A stretch of DNA of 64,000 nt. Origin: Burkholderia sp. Bp8963 (lineage in GTDB: Bacteria > Pseudomonadota > Gammaproteobacteria > Burkholderiales > Burkholderiaceae). The translations under genes and the position numbers were made by a program. Under the pieces are notes generated by a model, which worked only from the letters and a program-made list of their open reading frames with translations, did not search any database and had not been told where the DNA came from. Below are positions 16,075 through 27,362 of this stretch, piece by piece. How positions within the stretch are numbered: the first letter of the stretch is position 1; each line of letters begins with the position of its first letter. Location: positions 62,001 to 126,000 of the forward strand of contig NZ_QTQP01000017.1 in NCBI RefSeq assembly GCF_003854275.1, read 5' to 3'.

Positions 16075-17460
16075 TTACTCCTGTGACGAATGCAGATGCG
16101 GATACGATTGCGGATGCGACTGTGATGCCGTGCGTCGTGCGGCGGGCCACACCGTCGCGACCAGCGCGCCGATCGCGAGCAGCGCGGCCGCATACAGCAG
16201 GCCGGCCGCGAAGCTGTGCGTGACGTCCTTCAGCCAGCCGACCGCGAGCGGATTGAGTGCGGAGCCGATGTTGCCGATCGCGTTGACGGCCGCAATGCCG
16301 ATCGCGCGCGCCGATGCGCTCAGCACGAGGTCGGGCGTGGTCCAGAAGATCGACATCGCGGTGTACGCGCCAGCCGACGCCGCGCATACGCCGAGCAGAC
16401 GCCATGCGGGAGACGGCGCCCACGCGGTCGCGAGCCAGCCGAGCGCGGCGAACAGCATCGGGATCACGCAATGCCATTGACGTTCCTGGCGGCGATCCGA
16501 GCGCCGGCCCCAGACGATCATCGCGACGATCGTGCACACTTGCGGAACCGCAGCGAGCAGGCCGACCGTGCGATTGCTCGCGTGGTCGTCGAAGCTCTTG
16601 ACGATCAGCGGCGTCCACACGGCGACCATCGCAAGCGAATTCACGAGGCAGAAGTAGGTCAGCGACAGCAGCAGTACCGGCGCGGACGTCAGCTCGCGCC
16701 AAAGTGTCGTTGTGTGCGCAACGGAATGGCCGGCGGGTGTTGCGTGATCGGCCGCGAGCAATTGCGCGAGCGTGCGCTTCTCGTCGGCGGACAGCCAGCG
16801 GGCGTCGGCAGGCCGGTCATCGAGCCGTGCGAGCGTGACGAAGCCGAGCAGCGCGGCCGGGAGCCCTTCGAGCACGAACAGCCACTGCCAGCCGCGCAGG
16901 CCGAACGTGCCGTCGAGCGCGAGCAGGTAGCCGGACACCGCCGAGCCGAGCGCGGCCGTGACCGGCATCGCGATCATGAACAGCGCATTCGCGCGGGCGC
17001 GGTACGCCGCCGGGAACCAGTGGGTCAGGTACAGCAGGATGCCGGGCAGGAAGCCGGCCTCGGTGATGCCGACCAGCACGCGCAGCGCGTACAGCGTGCC
17101 GGGGCTCGTCGCGAACATCGTCGCGGACGACGCGATGCCCCACGCGATCATCATCGCGCCGATCCACCGGCGCGCGCCGATGCGCGACAGCACGACGTTG
17201 CCCGGCACGCCACACGCGATGTACGCGATGTAGAAGAGCGTCGTCGCGAGTCCGAACTGCATGCCGGACAGGCCGAGATCCTGGGTCATCGTCAGACCGG
17301 CGAAGCCGATGTTGATCCGGTCGAGGAACGAGAAGAAGAACAGCACGAACAGGAATCCGAGCAGGCGGCGCGAGATCTTCGCGATCAGCCTGCGGGCCGT
17401 GTCGTCAGGGGTGGGCGTGGCGTGCGGCAGGGGCGCGTCGGCGAGCGTGGCGGGGTCCAT
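16075..17460 (-). CDS. MFS transporter, anion:cation symporter (ACS) type
   Basis: 461 aa, about 12 membrane segments in two halves. The loop-2 region reads GNVVLSRIGARRWIGAMMIAWG and the N-terminus reads FVLFFFSFLDRINIGFAGL, typical of ACS-family carriers for aromatic or other organic acids. The ATG at 17460 has GGAG 9 bases upstream; a longer frame to 17628 lacks this. The C-terminus (ASQSHPQSYPHLHSSQE) is hydrophilic and His/Ser-rich. It lies directly upstream of the hydroxylase gene (3 bases) and presumably imports its substrate. Confidence 0.9.
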   Translation of the reverse strand: MDPATLADAPLPHATPTPDDTARRLIAKISRRLLGFLFVLFFFSFLDRINIGFAGLTMTQDLGLSGMQFGLATTLFYIAYIACGVPGNVVLSRIGARRWIGAMMIAWGIASSATMFATSPGTLYALRVLVGITEAGFLPGILLYLTHWFPAAYRARANALFMIAMPVTAALGSAVSGYLLALDGTFGLRGWQWLFVLEGLPAALLGFVTLARLDDRPADARWLSADEKRTLAQLLAADHATPAGHSVAHTTTLWRELTSAPVLLLSLTYFCLVNSLAMVAVWTPLIVKSFDDHASNRTVGLLAAVPQVCTIVAMIVWGRRSDRRQERQWHCVIPMLFAALGWLATAWAPSPAWRLLGVCAASAGAYTAMSIFWTTPDLVLSASARAIGIAAVNAIGNIGSALNPLAVGWLKDVTHSFAAGLLYAAALLAIGALVATVWPAARRTASQSHPQSYPHLHSSQE

Positions 17461-17670
17461 ACGGGTGTCTCCGGTCGGGGCGGCCGGGCGGGCGGCCCGG
17501 TACGCGCACGTCTTGTGTACGCCGGCGAGCCAGGTGCGGACGGCGCGCGGCGGGTGACGTGTCGACGGCAGTATCGCGGCGAGCCCGTGGGCCGCTGTCC
17601 CCATCCTGGGTACAGCGCGCATACGCACGCGGACCGGGACAAACCCGGAAACGACAGAGGAAAGCGAAGG

Positions 17671-18480
17671 CTACGGCTGCAGGCAGAGCGCGAACAGCTG
17701 GCGCTGGCTCGAAATGCCGAGGCGGCGATACGCGCGTTTCTGGTAGGTGACGACGCTTGACGCTTTCACGCCGATCGTCTCGCCGATTTCTTGTGCGGTC
17801 TGGCCTTCGAGCACGCCGCGCAGCACGTCGAGTTCGCGTTTCGACAGCGTCGGGCACGCGCCGCGCAGTCGCGCGAGCATCAACTGGGGGATGCCGATCT
17901 GCGTCGCGCCAGCGAGCGCGTAATGGTGTTTCGCCGCCTGGGCGATCAGCGGCGCGAGCGCTTCGATCGTCGCGATCTCGCGTGGCTGGAAATGGCCGCT
18001 GCGGTGCGCGCGGTACAGGTTGATCGACAGCCAGATCGCGTCGTTCGGCTGCATCAGCAGCGACAGGCGGTCGGATACGTCGGGGCCGCGATAGCACGCG
18101 GCGCGATACGCTTCGTGGCCGATCTCGTCGCCGGTCTGCTGATGCAGCATCAGGTCGTGGCGGTGCGGGCCGCGGCTCGCGGTCGACACGATCTTCTGGT
18201 TGCCGTCGAGCGCGTAGAAATGCCGTGCGTAGGTATCGGCGACGTCACGCAGGTAGCGCCCGCCGCGATGATCGGCGACCGACATCGTGCGCGGGCGATT
18301 GCCGAACTCGTATGCGAAGACCGTGCATTGCGTGACCGACAGCGCATCGTCGAACAGCTTCAGGACTTCGCCGGCAAACGCGTTCGGGTCGCCTGCGCCG
18401 ATCGCGCTGACGAGTCCGGTTACGCGGGATACGTCCAGCTGTCCGCTGAGGTTCGGTCGCTCGAGGCGCCAGGTGCGCAT
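17671..18480 (-). CDS. LuxR-family transcriptional regulator
   Basis: 269 aa. The C-terminal LuxR helix-turn-helix is clear (LSKRELDVLRGVLEGQTAQEIGETIGVKASSVVTYQKRAYRRLGIS, about 205-250). The N-terminal part (about 20-190) looks like a GAF/PAS-like sensor rather than a receiver or a typical acyl-homoserine-lactone domain. The start is the ATG at 18480; the open frame continues into the tRNA-Thr gene, which is not coding. It lies upstream of the MFS-hydroxylase-DUF2783 genes on the same strand with a 210-base gap, so it likely regulates them. Confidence 0.88.
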   Translation of the reverse strand: MRTWRLERPNLSGQLDVSRVTGLVSAIGAGDPNAFAGEVLKLFDDALSVTQCTVFAYEFGNRPRTMSVADHRGGRYLRDVADTYARHFYALDGNQKIVSTASRGPHRHDLMLHQQTGDEIGHEAYRAACYRGPDVSDRLSLLMQPNDAIWLSINLYRAHRSGHFQPREIATIEALAPLIAQAAKHHYALAGATQIGIPQLMLARLRGACPTLSKRELDVLRGVLEGQTAQEIGETIGVKASSVVTYQKRAYRRLGISSQRQLFALCLQP

Positions 18481-18625
18481 GATGCCAAGTGAAGGGCGGG
18501 GTGGTGCGGAGATTGTAGTCCGCAGCGTGTGCGACGAGAGTCGGGAGATGCCCGCAAGCGGGGCGGGAGGTCGGGGGCTTCGCGCGACGTCGGGCTTGCG
18601 GTGAATTTTCGGGCCCGGAAAAGAT

Positions 18626-18659
18626 AAAGGGCTGACAAGCGATTGCTTGTCAGCCCTTT
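18626..18659 (-). terminator. Terminator hairpin after tRNA-Thr
   Basis: 15-bp perfect stem (18626-18640 with 18645-18659; AAAGGGCTGACAAGC, loop GATT) immediately past the tRNA 3' end on the minus strand. The stem itself ends in TTT. Confidence 0.75.
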
Positions 18660-18665
18660 GAATCT

Positions 18666-18741
18666 TGGTGCCGGAGATAGGAGTCGAACCTACGACCTTC
18701 GCATTACGAATGCGCTGCTCTACCAACTGAGCTACACCGGC
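18666..18741 (-). tRNA. tRNA-Thr(CGT)
   Basis: 76 nt with encoded CCA. Acceptor stem GCCGGTG/CTCCGGC (one mismatch allowed), D loop AGTTGGTA, anticodon loop TTCGTAA (anticodon CGT, reads ACG) and T arm GGTTCGACTCC are visible. ACG is a frequent codon in this GC-rich genome. Confidence 0.95.
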
Positions 18742-18947
18742 AGCAGAGAAGTGAAATTATATGGTGAAATCTGAGACCTTGGCAAGAGGTTTTGCGAAAT
18801 TTTTTCAGCTTGCTGCTGCTGTTTCGCGAAACTTCTCGATCCGGCGGATTTCCCGCTTTCACTTCACCGCGATGCGACCCCGTGGAGCTGCATCGCGAGG
18901 CGCGATTGTACTGGCGTCTCGCGATGCCGTCTAGTGTTGCAGTGCAA

Positions 18948-19961
<1,014 letters not shown>

Positions 19962-20056
19962 GACAGACTCCGAAAGGCCAAAGAATCCTTGAGCAATCGC
20001 AATTTTACCCGCCGTGCCTGCCGCCCCACGGGCTTTTTTCGTCCGGTTACATGGAT

Positions 20057-20091
20057 AAAAAAGCCGGCGCCGCATCGAGCGGCGCCGGCTT
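20057..20091 (-). terminator. Terminator of pepN (bidirectional shape)
   Basis: 13-bp perfect stem (20061-20073 with 20079-20091) with an A run at 20057-20062, which is a T run for the minus strand. It separates pepN from fbp. Confidence 0.88.
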
Positions 20092-20129
20092 TGTCGCTTG
20101 CGGCGGATGATGAAGCACGGACGACTGCG

Positions 20130-22820
20130 TTATGCGAGCGCCTTCTCGACGATTTCGCGCACGTCGCGCGACTTCGCGCCGGCGGCGACCCGTTCGAGCG
20201 CAGCCTTCATCCGGTCGCGCAGCGCGGGCGTGAAGCGGCGCCACAGTTCGAGCGAGCGTGCGAGGCGCGCGGCGACTTGCGGATTGATTGCGTCGAGCGC
20301 GAGCACCTGCTCGGCCCAGAATGCATAGCCCGAGCCGTCCGCTGCATGGAACTGCGCGGGGTTCGCCGCGCAAAAGCTGAAGATCAGCGAGCGCGCGCGG
20401 TTCGGGTTCTTCAGATTGAACGCCGGATGCGCGAGCAGCTTGCGGACCTTGTCGAGCGTCGGATGCGCAGGCGTGCCGCGTTGCGCGGCCTGCATCGCGA
20501 ACCACTTGTCGATTACGAGCGCTTCCTTTTCGAAGCGCTGGTAGAAATCGGCGAGCGCCTGGTCAGCCGGTTCGTTCGCGCCAGCGGCGGCGGCCGACAG
20601 CAGCGCGCCGAGTGCAGCCGCGCGATCGGTCATATTGTTCGCGGCGTCGTACTGCGCGCTCGCGAGCCGCACTGCGTCGGCCGGATCCTCGAGTTCCGCG
20701 AGGTACGCGAGTGCGAGGTTCTTCAGTGCGCGGCGGCCGGACGCTTCCGGCGTCGGCTCATAGACGCCCGGCGTCTGGTGGCCGTCGTACGCGGCGAGCC
20801 AGTCGGCGCGCAGCGCGGTCGCGAGCTGGCGGCGCACGAACTGGCGCGCGCGATGCACGGCGGCCGGATCGGATTCGGCCATCTGGTCGGCGAGATAGGT
20901 TTCGGACGGCAGCGTCAGCGCGAGTTCGCGGAACGCCGGCGACAGTGAGCCGTCGGTCAGCACGCGGCGGAACGCGGCGACGAAGTTCTCGCCGAGCGTC
21001 AGCGGCTCGTTCGCGGCGGCGCGCGCGGCGAGCGTCAGCAGCGCGCGCGTCGCAAGGCGCTGGCCCGCTTCCCAGCGGTTGAACGGATCGCTGTCGTGCG
21101 CGAGCAGGAACGCGAGATCGTCGTCGCTGTAGTCGTACTCGACGATCACCGGCGCGGAGAAGTTGCGCAGCAGCGACGGCAGCGGCTCGTCCGGCACGTC
21201 GACGAACGTGAAGGTCTGCTCGGCGTCGGTGAAGTCGAGCACGCGCGTCGTGCCGGCGGCGGCAGCCTCGCCGTCGAGACGCAGCGGGAGGTCGCGGCCG
21301 TCGCGGCCGATCAGGCCGATCGCGAACGGAATCAGCAGCGGCCCCGTCTGCGTTTCGCGCGCGGCGGGCGACGCGTCGCCATAGCCTTGCGCGAGCGTGA
21401 CCGTGTAACGGCGCGCGGCCGCGTCGTATGCGGTCTTCACCGTCACGCGCGGCGTGCCGGCCTGGCTGTACCAGCGCTCGAACTGCGCGAGGTCGCGGCC
21501 GTTCGCGTCCGCCATCGCGTGGCGGAAATCGTCGCAGGTGACCGCATGGCCGTCGTGGCGCTTGAAGTACAGGTCCATCCCGTCGCGGAAGCCGTCGCGG
21601 CCGAACAGGGTCTGGTACATCCGCACGACTTCCGAGCCCTTCTCATAGACGGTCATCGTGTAGAAGTTGTTGATCTCGACGTAGCTTTCCGGGCGCACCG
21701 GATGCGCCATCGGGCCCGCGTCCTCGGCGAACTGCAGCTGGCGCAGCACGCGCACGTCCTCGATACGCTTGACCGCGCGCGCCGCCGCGTTCGCGTCGTC
21801 GCCGGCCGCCATGTCGGCCGAGAACTCCTGGTCGCGGAAAACCGTCAGGCCTTCCTTCAGGCTCAGCTGGAACCAGTCGCGGCAGGTCACGCGGTTGCCG
21901 GTCCAGTTGTGGAAGTATTCGTGGCCGACCACCGACTCGATGTTCGCGAAATCGGTGTCGGTCGCCGTTTCCGGGTTCGCGAGCACGTACTTCGTGTTGA
22001 AGATGTTGAGCCCCTTGTTCTCCATCGCGCCCATGTTGAAGTCGCCGACCGCGACGATCATGAAGCGGTCGAGATCGAGCTCGAGGCCGAAGCGCTTTTC
22101 GTCCCAGCGGATCGAGTGGATCAGCGAATCCATTGCGTGGCGGGTCTTGTCGATGTCGTGCGCCTCGACCCACACCTGCAGCAGCTTCTCTTTGCCGGAG
22201 CCGGTCGTGATCTTGTCCTCGAGCGCGACGAGCTTGCCCGCGACGAGCGCGAACAGGTAGCTCGGCTTGCGGAACGGGTCTTCCCACTTCGCGAAGTGGC
22301 GGCCGTCGGGCAGGTCGCCGGCCTCGACGAGGTTGCCGTTCGACAGCAGCACCGGGTAGTCGGCCTTGTCCGCGCGCAGCGTCACCGTGTACGACGCCAT
22401 CACGTCGGGGCGGTCGAGGAAGTAGGTGATGCGGCGGAAACCCTCGGCCTCGCACTGTGTAAAGAAGTTGCCGCTCGACACGTACAGGCCGGACAGCGTC
22501 GTATTCTGGTCGGGCGCGCACGCGCTTTCGAGCGTCAGCTCGAACGCGTCGGGCACGTTCTCGACGGTCAGCCCGTGTTCGTGCGCGCGTGCCGTGCACG
22601 GTGCGCCGTTCAGCTGCGCGCCGACGAATTCGAGCGCTTCGCCCATCAGCTCCAGGTGCGGGGTCGGGGCGGCGTCGGGGTTGCGGCGCACGCGCATCGT
22701 ATTCCTGACGATCGTGCGGGCTGGCGCGAGGTCGAATTCGAGCGCGACGGTATCGATGAGGAAGGCCGGCGGCGTGTAGTCGGCGCGGCGGATCACGGCG
22801 GAGGAGGCGTTGTCGGACAT
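20130..22820 (-). CDS. pepN: Aminopeptidase N (M1 metalloprotease)
   Basis: 896 aa, the E. coli PepN type. Releases N-terminal amino acids in the cytoplasm. The exopeptidase motif GAMENKGLNIF and the zinc site VVGHEYFHNWTGNRVTCRDWFQLSLKEGLTVFRDQEF (HExxH-x18-E) are intact. The C-terminal helical domain is full length. The start at 22820 (MSDNASSAVIRRADYTPPAF) matches the family; the upstream frame to 22889 reads low-complexity sequence. Divergent from the lipoprotein gene at 23007. Confidence 0.96.
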   Translation of the reverse strand: MSDNASSAVIRRADYTPPAFLIDTVALEFDLAPARTIVRNTMRVRRNPDAAPTPHLELMGEALEFVGAQLNGAPCTARAHEHGLTVENVPDAFELTLESACAPDQNTTLSGLYVSSGNFFTQCEAEGFRRITYFLDRPDVMASYTVTLRADKADYPVLLSNGNLVEAGDLPDGRHFAKWEDPFRKPSYLFALVAGKLVALEDKITTGSGKEKLLQVWVEAHDIDKTRHAMDSLIHSIRWDEKRFGLELDLDRFMIVAVGDFNMGAMENKGLNIFNTKYVLANPETATDTDFANIESVVGHEYFHNWTGNRVTCRDWFQLSLKEGLTVFRDQEFSADMAAGDDANAAARAVKRIEDVRVLRQLQFAEDAGPMAHPVRPESYVEINNFYTMTVYEKGSEVVRMYQTLFGRDGFRDGMDLYFKRHDGHAVTCDDFRHAMADANGRDLAQFERWYSQAGTPRVTVKTAYDAAARRYTVTLAQGYGDASPAARETQTGPLLIPFAIGLIGRDGRDLPLRLDGEAAAAGTTRVLDFTDAEQTFTFVDVPDEPLPSLLRNFSAPVIVEYDYSDDDLAFLLAHDSDPFNRWEAGQRLATRALLTLAARAAANEPLTLGENFVAAFRRVLTDGSLSPAFRELALTLPSETYLADQMAESDPAAVHRARQFVRRQLATALRADWLAAYDGHQTPGVYEPTPEASGRRALKNLALAYLAELEDPADAVRLASAQYDAANNMTDRAAALGALLSAAAAGANEPADQALADFYQRFEKEALVIDKWFAMQAAQRGTPAHPTLDKVRKLLAHPAFNLKNPNRARSLIFSFCAANPAQFHAADGSGYAFWAEQVLALDAINPQVAARLARSLELWRRFTPALRDRMKAALERVAAGAKSRDVREIVEKALA

Positions 22821-23006
22821 GGTCGTCGAGGTCGGGGGAATCGGGGTAGGGCGCGCGGCGCGGGCCCGGCGAACCGGCCCATTGTACAAAGGCTTGACGC
22901 CGCGTGCCGCGCGAACTTTTTACCGGGTCGGACAGTCCGCGTATTATCGGCATCCCGTTCGTTGCGCGTGACGCGGCGGCGGGGTGACGGATTGAAGAGG
23001 ATGATC

Positions 23007-23702
23007 ATGAAACGCGAACGGATTTATCGCGGTGCAGTATGGGCGGCGGCGCTGTGCGTGGCGCTGCTCGCGGGCTGCACGAGCTATGTGACGACGCAGG
23101 TCACGGCCTTCTCCGACTGGAGCGGCAGCGACGCGACACGCACCTATGCGTTCACGCGCACCGACGCGCAGAAGAACAGCATCGAGCAGTCGACCTACGA
23201 GCCGATCGTCGCGAACGAACTGTCTGCGTATGCGTTCCGGCAGGTGCCGCAGGCGAGCGCCCGCTATCTGGTCGGGCTGACGTACGGCATCGGCAGCGAT
23301 CTCGTGACGGTGCCGCAGCCCGTCTATTACGACCCGTGGTTTCCGGGGCCGTACTGGCGGCGCGGGCCGTGGGGCCCGTGGGGGCCCTGGGGTCCGATGC
23401 CGTCCGGCTACGTGAACCAGACGTACCAGGTGTTCGACTACACGCTCGGCATCCGGATCACCGAGCGGGCGACGGGCAAGGAGGTGTACAACGTGACCGC
23501 GCGCACGACCGGCGACAACGGCGCGCTGCTGTATGCGATGCCGTTCCTCGCGCGCAGCGCGCTCGCCGATTTCCCGCTCGGCAACGGCGCGGTGCGCACG
23601 GTGCGGCTGCCGGTCGACAAGCATGGCGGGCCTGCGATGCCGGCCGCCAACGAGCGCGTGGTGCCGGCCGCGCCTGCGACCGGCGCGGCGGCTTCGAAGT
23701 AA
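23007..23702 (+). CDS. DUF4136-type lipoprotein
   Basis: 231 aa. Lipoprotein signal with lipobox LLAGC (Cys at about 23). The DUF4136-like body shows TYAFTRTDAQKNSIEQSTYE, then a glycine/proline/tryptophan-rich loop (three GPW repeats at about 117-128), then YTLGIRITERATGKEVYNVTAR. Anchored in the outer or inner membrane facing the periplasm; function unknown. The ATG at 23007 is 6 bases after AGAGGATG; the ATG at 23001 is too close to the ribosome-binding site. Followed by a strong terminator. Confidence 0.82.
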   Translation: MKRERIYRGAVWAAALCVALLAGCTSYVTTQVTAFSDWSGSDATRTYAFTRTDAQKNSIEQSTYEPIVANELSAYAFRQVPQASARYLVGLTYGIGSDLVTVPQPVYYDPWFPGPYWRRGPWGPWGPWGPMPSGYVNQTYQVFDYTLGIRITERATGKEVYNVTARTTGDNGALLYAMPFLARSALADFPLGNGAVRTVRLPVDKHGGPAMPAANERVVPAAPATGAAASK

Positions 23703-23722
23703 CGCGGGACCAGGCAGCAAGC

Positions 23723-23749
23723 GGGCCGGCCGGCAGGCCGGCCCTTTTT
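23723..23749 (+). terminator. Terminator after the DUF4136 lipoprotein
   Basis: Perfect 9-bp GC stem GGGCCGGCC (23723-23731) / GGCCGGCCC (23736-23744), loop GGCA, then TTTTT. Confidence 0.9.
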
Positions 23750-23825
23750 ATTGAGCGTCAGGCACCGCGGCGCCTCCGCCACGGCTGCCTGCCGCGCCTC
23801 CGCCGCGGGAGGCACGTGGCGCGGC

Positions 23826-24398
23826 TTACACGCCGACGCCGAACAGCGCCAGCGCGCCGAGCACGACGAACATCACGGCCGCGATGCCGTGCACGACCTT
23901 CGTCGGCAGGCGGTGCGCGAAGCGGTCGCCGAGCAGGATTGCCGGCACGTTCGCGAGCATCATCCCGAGCGTCGTGCCGGCCACGACACCGACGTAATCC
24001 TGGAAGCGCGCGGCGAGCGCGACGGTCGCGATCTGGGTCTTGTCGCCCATTTCGGCGAGGAAGAACGCGACGAAGGTCGCGCCGAACACGCCGAGCCGCG
24101 AGCGGTTCGCGTTGGCCTCGTCGGCATCGAGCTTGTCCGGCACGAGGATCCACAGCCCCATCCCGATGAACGAGAACGCGAGCGCCCAGCGCATGATCGA
24201 CGGCGTGGCGAGCGCGCCGAGCCATTCGCCGAGCGCGCCTGCGCAGCCGTGGTTGACGAGCGTCGCGACGAGCACGCCGAGAATGATCGGCACGGGCTTG
24301 CGGTAACGCGCAGCGAGCACGAGGGAAAGCAGTTGGGTCTTGTCGCCGATTTCTGCGAGGGCGACGGCACCGGTGGAGATCAGGAAGGCTTGGGACAC
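23826..24398 (-). CDS. GDT1/TMEM165 (UPF0016) family manganese exporter
   Basis: 190 aa, six membrane segments in two repeats, each with the family motif: AEIGDKTQL in the first and AEMGDKTQI in the second. Bacterial members export Mn2+. I place the start at the GTG 24398 (then SQAFLISTGAVALAEIGDKT), because the family starts here and the sequence upstream is a riboswitch; the open frame to 24533 runs through the aptamer. Expression should be switched on by excess Mn2+ through the upstream yybP-ykoY element, which also supports the function. Confidence 0.9.
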   Translation of the reverse strand: MSQAFLISTGAVALAEIGDKTQLLSLVLAARYRKPVPIILGVLVATLVNHGCAGALGEWLGALATPSIMRWALAFSFIGMGLWILVPDKLDADEANANRSRLGVFGATFVAFFLAEMGDKTQIATVALAARFQDYVGVVAGTTLGMMLANVPAILLGDRFAHRLPTKVVHGIAAVMFVVLGALALFGVGV

Positions 24399-24480
24399 GT
24401 ACGGAATTCCGCGGGCCTGTTGTTGTGCGTGCGAGCGACGATCCACCGTGCGCCGGGCCCAGATGCGGCGCGCGGTGAAC

Positions 24481-24615
24481 CATCGGTCTCGCCAGGCCTT
24501 TGGTGGCTGCGTCCGCCATGGCCGAATGGCCAAGTCTGTTGACGGACGCCCCCGTCACGATGCGCGCCGAAAGCGCGGGACATCGAGCGGAGCGGCTACT
24601 CCCCAATGAGGAGCG
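24481..24615 (-). promoter_or_regulatory. yybP-ykoY manganese riboswitch
   Basis: Read on the minus strand, this leader contains GGGGAGTAGC (rc of 24595-24604), CGTCAACA (rc of 24537-24544), a GGCCATTCGGCC hairpin and a closing GGCGAGACCG (near 24484-24493). These are the conserved blocks of the yybP-ykoY aptamer in the right order. It lies about 85 bases before the proposed start of a GDT1-family Mn exporter, the standard partner gene. I see the conserved blocks; folding was not computed. Confidence 0.88.
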
Positions 24616-24766
24616 GATTCTAGCACGGTGCGTGCAGCGCGGGAAAGCGATGCGGGCACCGGTCGTGCGGTGTGGAAAGGCGGGCGCGATGCGCCCGTCC
24701 GCCTAACGTCAGGCCCGCCCGGCCTGCGCGGTACGCGGCGCGTGGCGCTCGCGGGCCGGCGTGCCG

Positions 24767-26080
24767 TCAGGCCGCGCGGCGCGGTGCGCCGCGCTCGTGC
24801 ACGCAGCGGCCGGCCGCGTAGGTCCGGTACACGGCCCGGTCGTCGCCGAGCAGCGCGAACGCGAACAGCAGTTCCTCGAGCGATTCCGCGCGCTTCGTGC
24901 GGCGCGCGAGCAGCGGCGTCGCCTGCGGATCGAGCACGACGAAGTCCGCCTCGGTGCGCGGCGCGAGCGTGCCGACCGTGTCCGCGAGGTCGAGTGCGTG
25001 CGCGGCGCCCGCGGTCGCGAGCCAGAACATCCGCGTTGCGCTCAGGTGATGCCCCGACAGCCGCGCGACCTTGTGTGCCTCGTTCATCGTCTGCAGCATC
25101 GAGAACGACGTGCCGCCGCCGACATCGGTCGCGAGTGCGACTGGCACGCCGTATTCGCCCGCCTTGTCGAAGTCGAACAGGCCGCTGCCGAGGAAGAAGT
25201 TCGACGTCGGGCAATGCGCGACCACGGTGCCCGTTTCGGCCATCCGGCGGCGGTCCTCGTCGTCGAGATGGATGCAGTGGCCGTACACCGCGCGGCGGCG
25301 CAGCAGCCCGTAGTGATCGTAGATGTCGAGATAGCTGCGGTGGCCGGGGAACAGCTCGGCCGCCCATTTCACCTCGTCGACGTTCTCGGCGACGTGGCTC
25401 TGCACGAACACGTCCGGATGGCGGCGCGCGAGTTCGCCGCAGGCCTCGAGCTGCGCCTCGGTCGACGTCGGCGCGAAGCGCGGCGTGAGCGCGTACATCT
25501 GGCGGCCGTGGCCGTGCCAGCGGCCGATCAGCTCGGCGCTGTCGTCGTAGCCCGATTGCGCGGTGTCGCGCAGGAATTCGGGGCAGTTGCGGTCCATCAG
25601 CACCTTGCCTGCGATCATCCGCAGGTCGCGCGCGTCGCTCGCCGCGAAGAGGGCGTCCGCCGACTGCTTGTGCACCGTGCAGTAGACGAGTGCGCTCGTC
25701 GTCCCGCATGCAAGCAGTTCGTCGACGAAGAATTCCGCGACTTCGCGCGCATGCCCGGCGTCGCCGAACTGCCGCTCGGTCGGGAACGTGTACTTGTCGA
25801 GCCACGGCAGCAGGCCGGGGGCCGGCGACGCGATCATGTCCGTCTGCGGATAGTGGATGTGCGTATCGATGAAGCCGGGCACGATCAGCTTGTCGCGCAG
25901 ATCGTGCACGAGCGCGTCGCGCGCGAGCGTCGGCGCGAGCTGCACATGCGCGCCGGCCGCGACGACCTTGCCGTCGTCGACGATCAGCAGGCCGTCGGCC
26001 TCGTAGTGCGCGGCCTGGCCGGATTGTGCGGGGTCGCCGGTGAAGGTCAGCAACTGGGCACGGAAAGCGGTTTGCGTCAT
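24767..26080 (-). CDS. guaD: Guanine deaminase
   Basis: 437 aa amidohydrolase. Converts guanine to xanthine. Zinc ligands: HIHYPQTD (HxH), SHVAEN, CIHLDDED and ATDVGGG; the substrate-site sequence FPTERQFGD and TVHKQSADALF fit GuaD. The start at 26080 (MTQTAFRAQLLTF) gives a full-length enzyme. Upstream on the same strand lie a possible 65-aa ORF, the deaminase gene and xdhC, forming a purine breakdown set. Confidence 0.93.
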   Translation of the reverse strand: MTQTAFRAQLLTFTGDPAQSGQAAHYEADGLLIVDDGKVVAAGAHVQLAPTLARDALVHDLRDKLIVPGFIDTHIHYPQTDMIASPAPGLLPWLDKYTFPTERQFGDAGHAREVAEFFVDELLACGTTSALVYCTVHKQSADALFAASDARDLRMIAGKVLMDRNCPEFLRDTAQSGYDDSAELIGRWHGHGRQMYALTPRFAPTSTEAQLEACGELARRHPDVFVQSHVAENVDEVKWAAELFPGHRSYLDIYDHYGLLRRRAVYGHCIHLDDEDRRRMAETGTVVAHCPTSNFFLGSGLFDFDKAGEYGVPVALATDVGGGTSFSMLQTMNEAHKVARLSGHHLSATRMFWLATAGAAHALDLADTVGTLAPRTEADFVVLDPQATPLLARRTKRAESLEELLFAFALLGDDRAVYRTYAAGRCVHERGAPRRAA

Positions 26081-26110
26081 AACGTTCGTCCTGCGTTGGA
26101 AAGGAATCGG

Positions 26111-26308
26111 TCAGCGCCGCCCGAGCGGCGCCGGCAGTGCTGCGGCGACCGGCCGCGCCGGCTTTGCCGGCTTCGCCTTGCCGCGGCGGCGCGTGTTCGG
26201 CACTTGCACTTGCATGGGCAACGCGTGCGCGATACAGCCGCACGTGCTGAACATGCGGAACGTGCAGCAGGGGTCTGTCATCGATCTCGGCAACGGAACG
26301 AACGTCAT
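26111..26308 (-). CDS. Possible 65-aa cysteine-containing protein
   Basis: ATG at 26308, reading MTFVPLPRSMTDPCCTFRMF and then STCGCIAHALPMQ, with a basic Ala/Pro/Lys-rich tail. A GAGG site lies about 8 bases upstream of the ATG, and the ORF fills the gap between the deaminase gene and guaD. The CC...CGC cluster is notable, but the tail is low-complexity and no family is recognised. It could be a non-coding gap in which this frame is simply open. Confidence 0.35.
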   Translation of the reverse strand: MTFVPLPRSMTDPCCTFRMFSTCGCIAHALPMQVQVPNTRRRGKAKPAKPARPVAAALPAPLGRR

Positions 26309-26318
26309 CGCCGCATCC

Positions 26319-27362
<1,044 letters not shown>

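Noticed and set aside
24340..24609. Plus- and minus-strand ORFs through the region before the Mn exporter
   Set aside because: They run through the riboswitch aptamer; the conserved RNA blocks explain the sequence.
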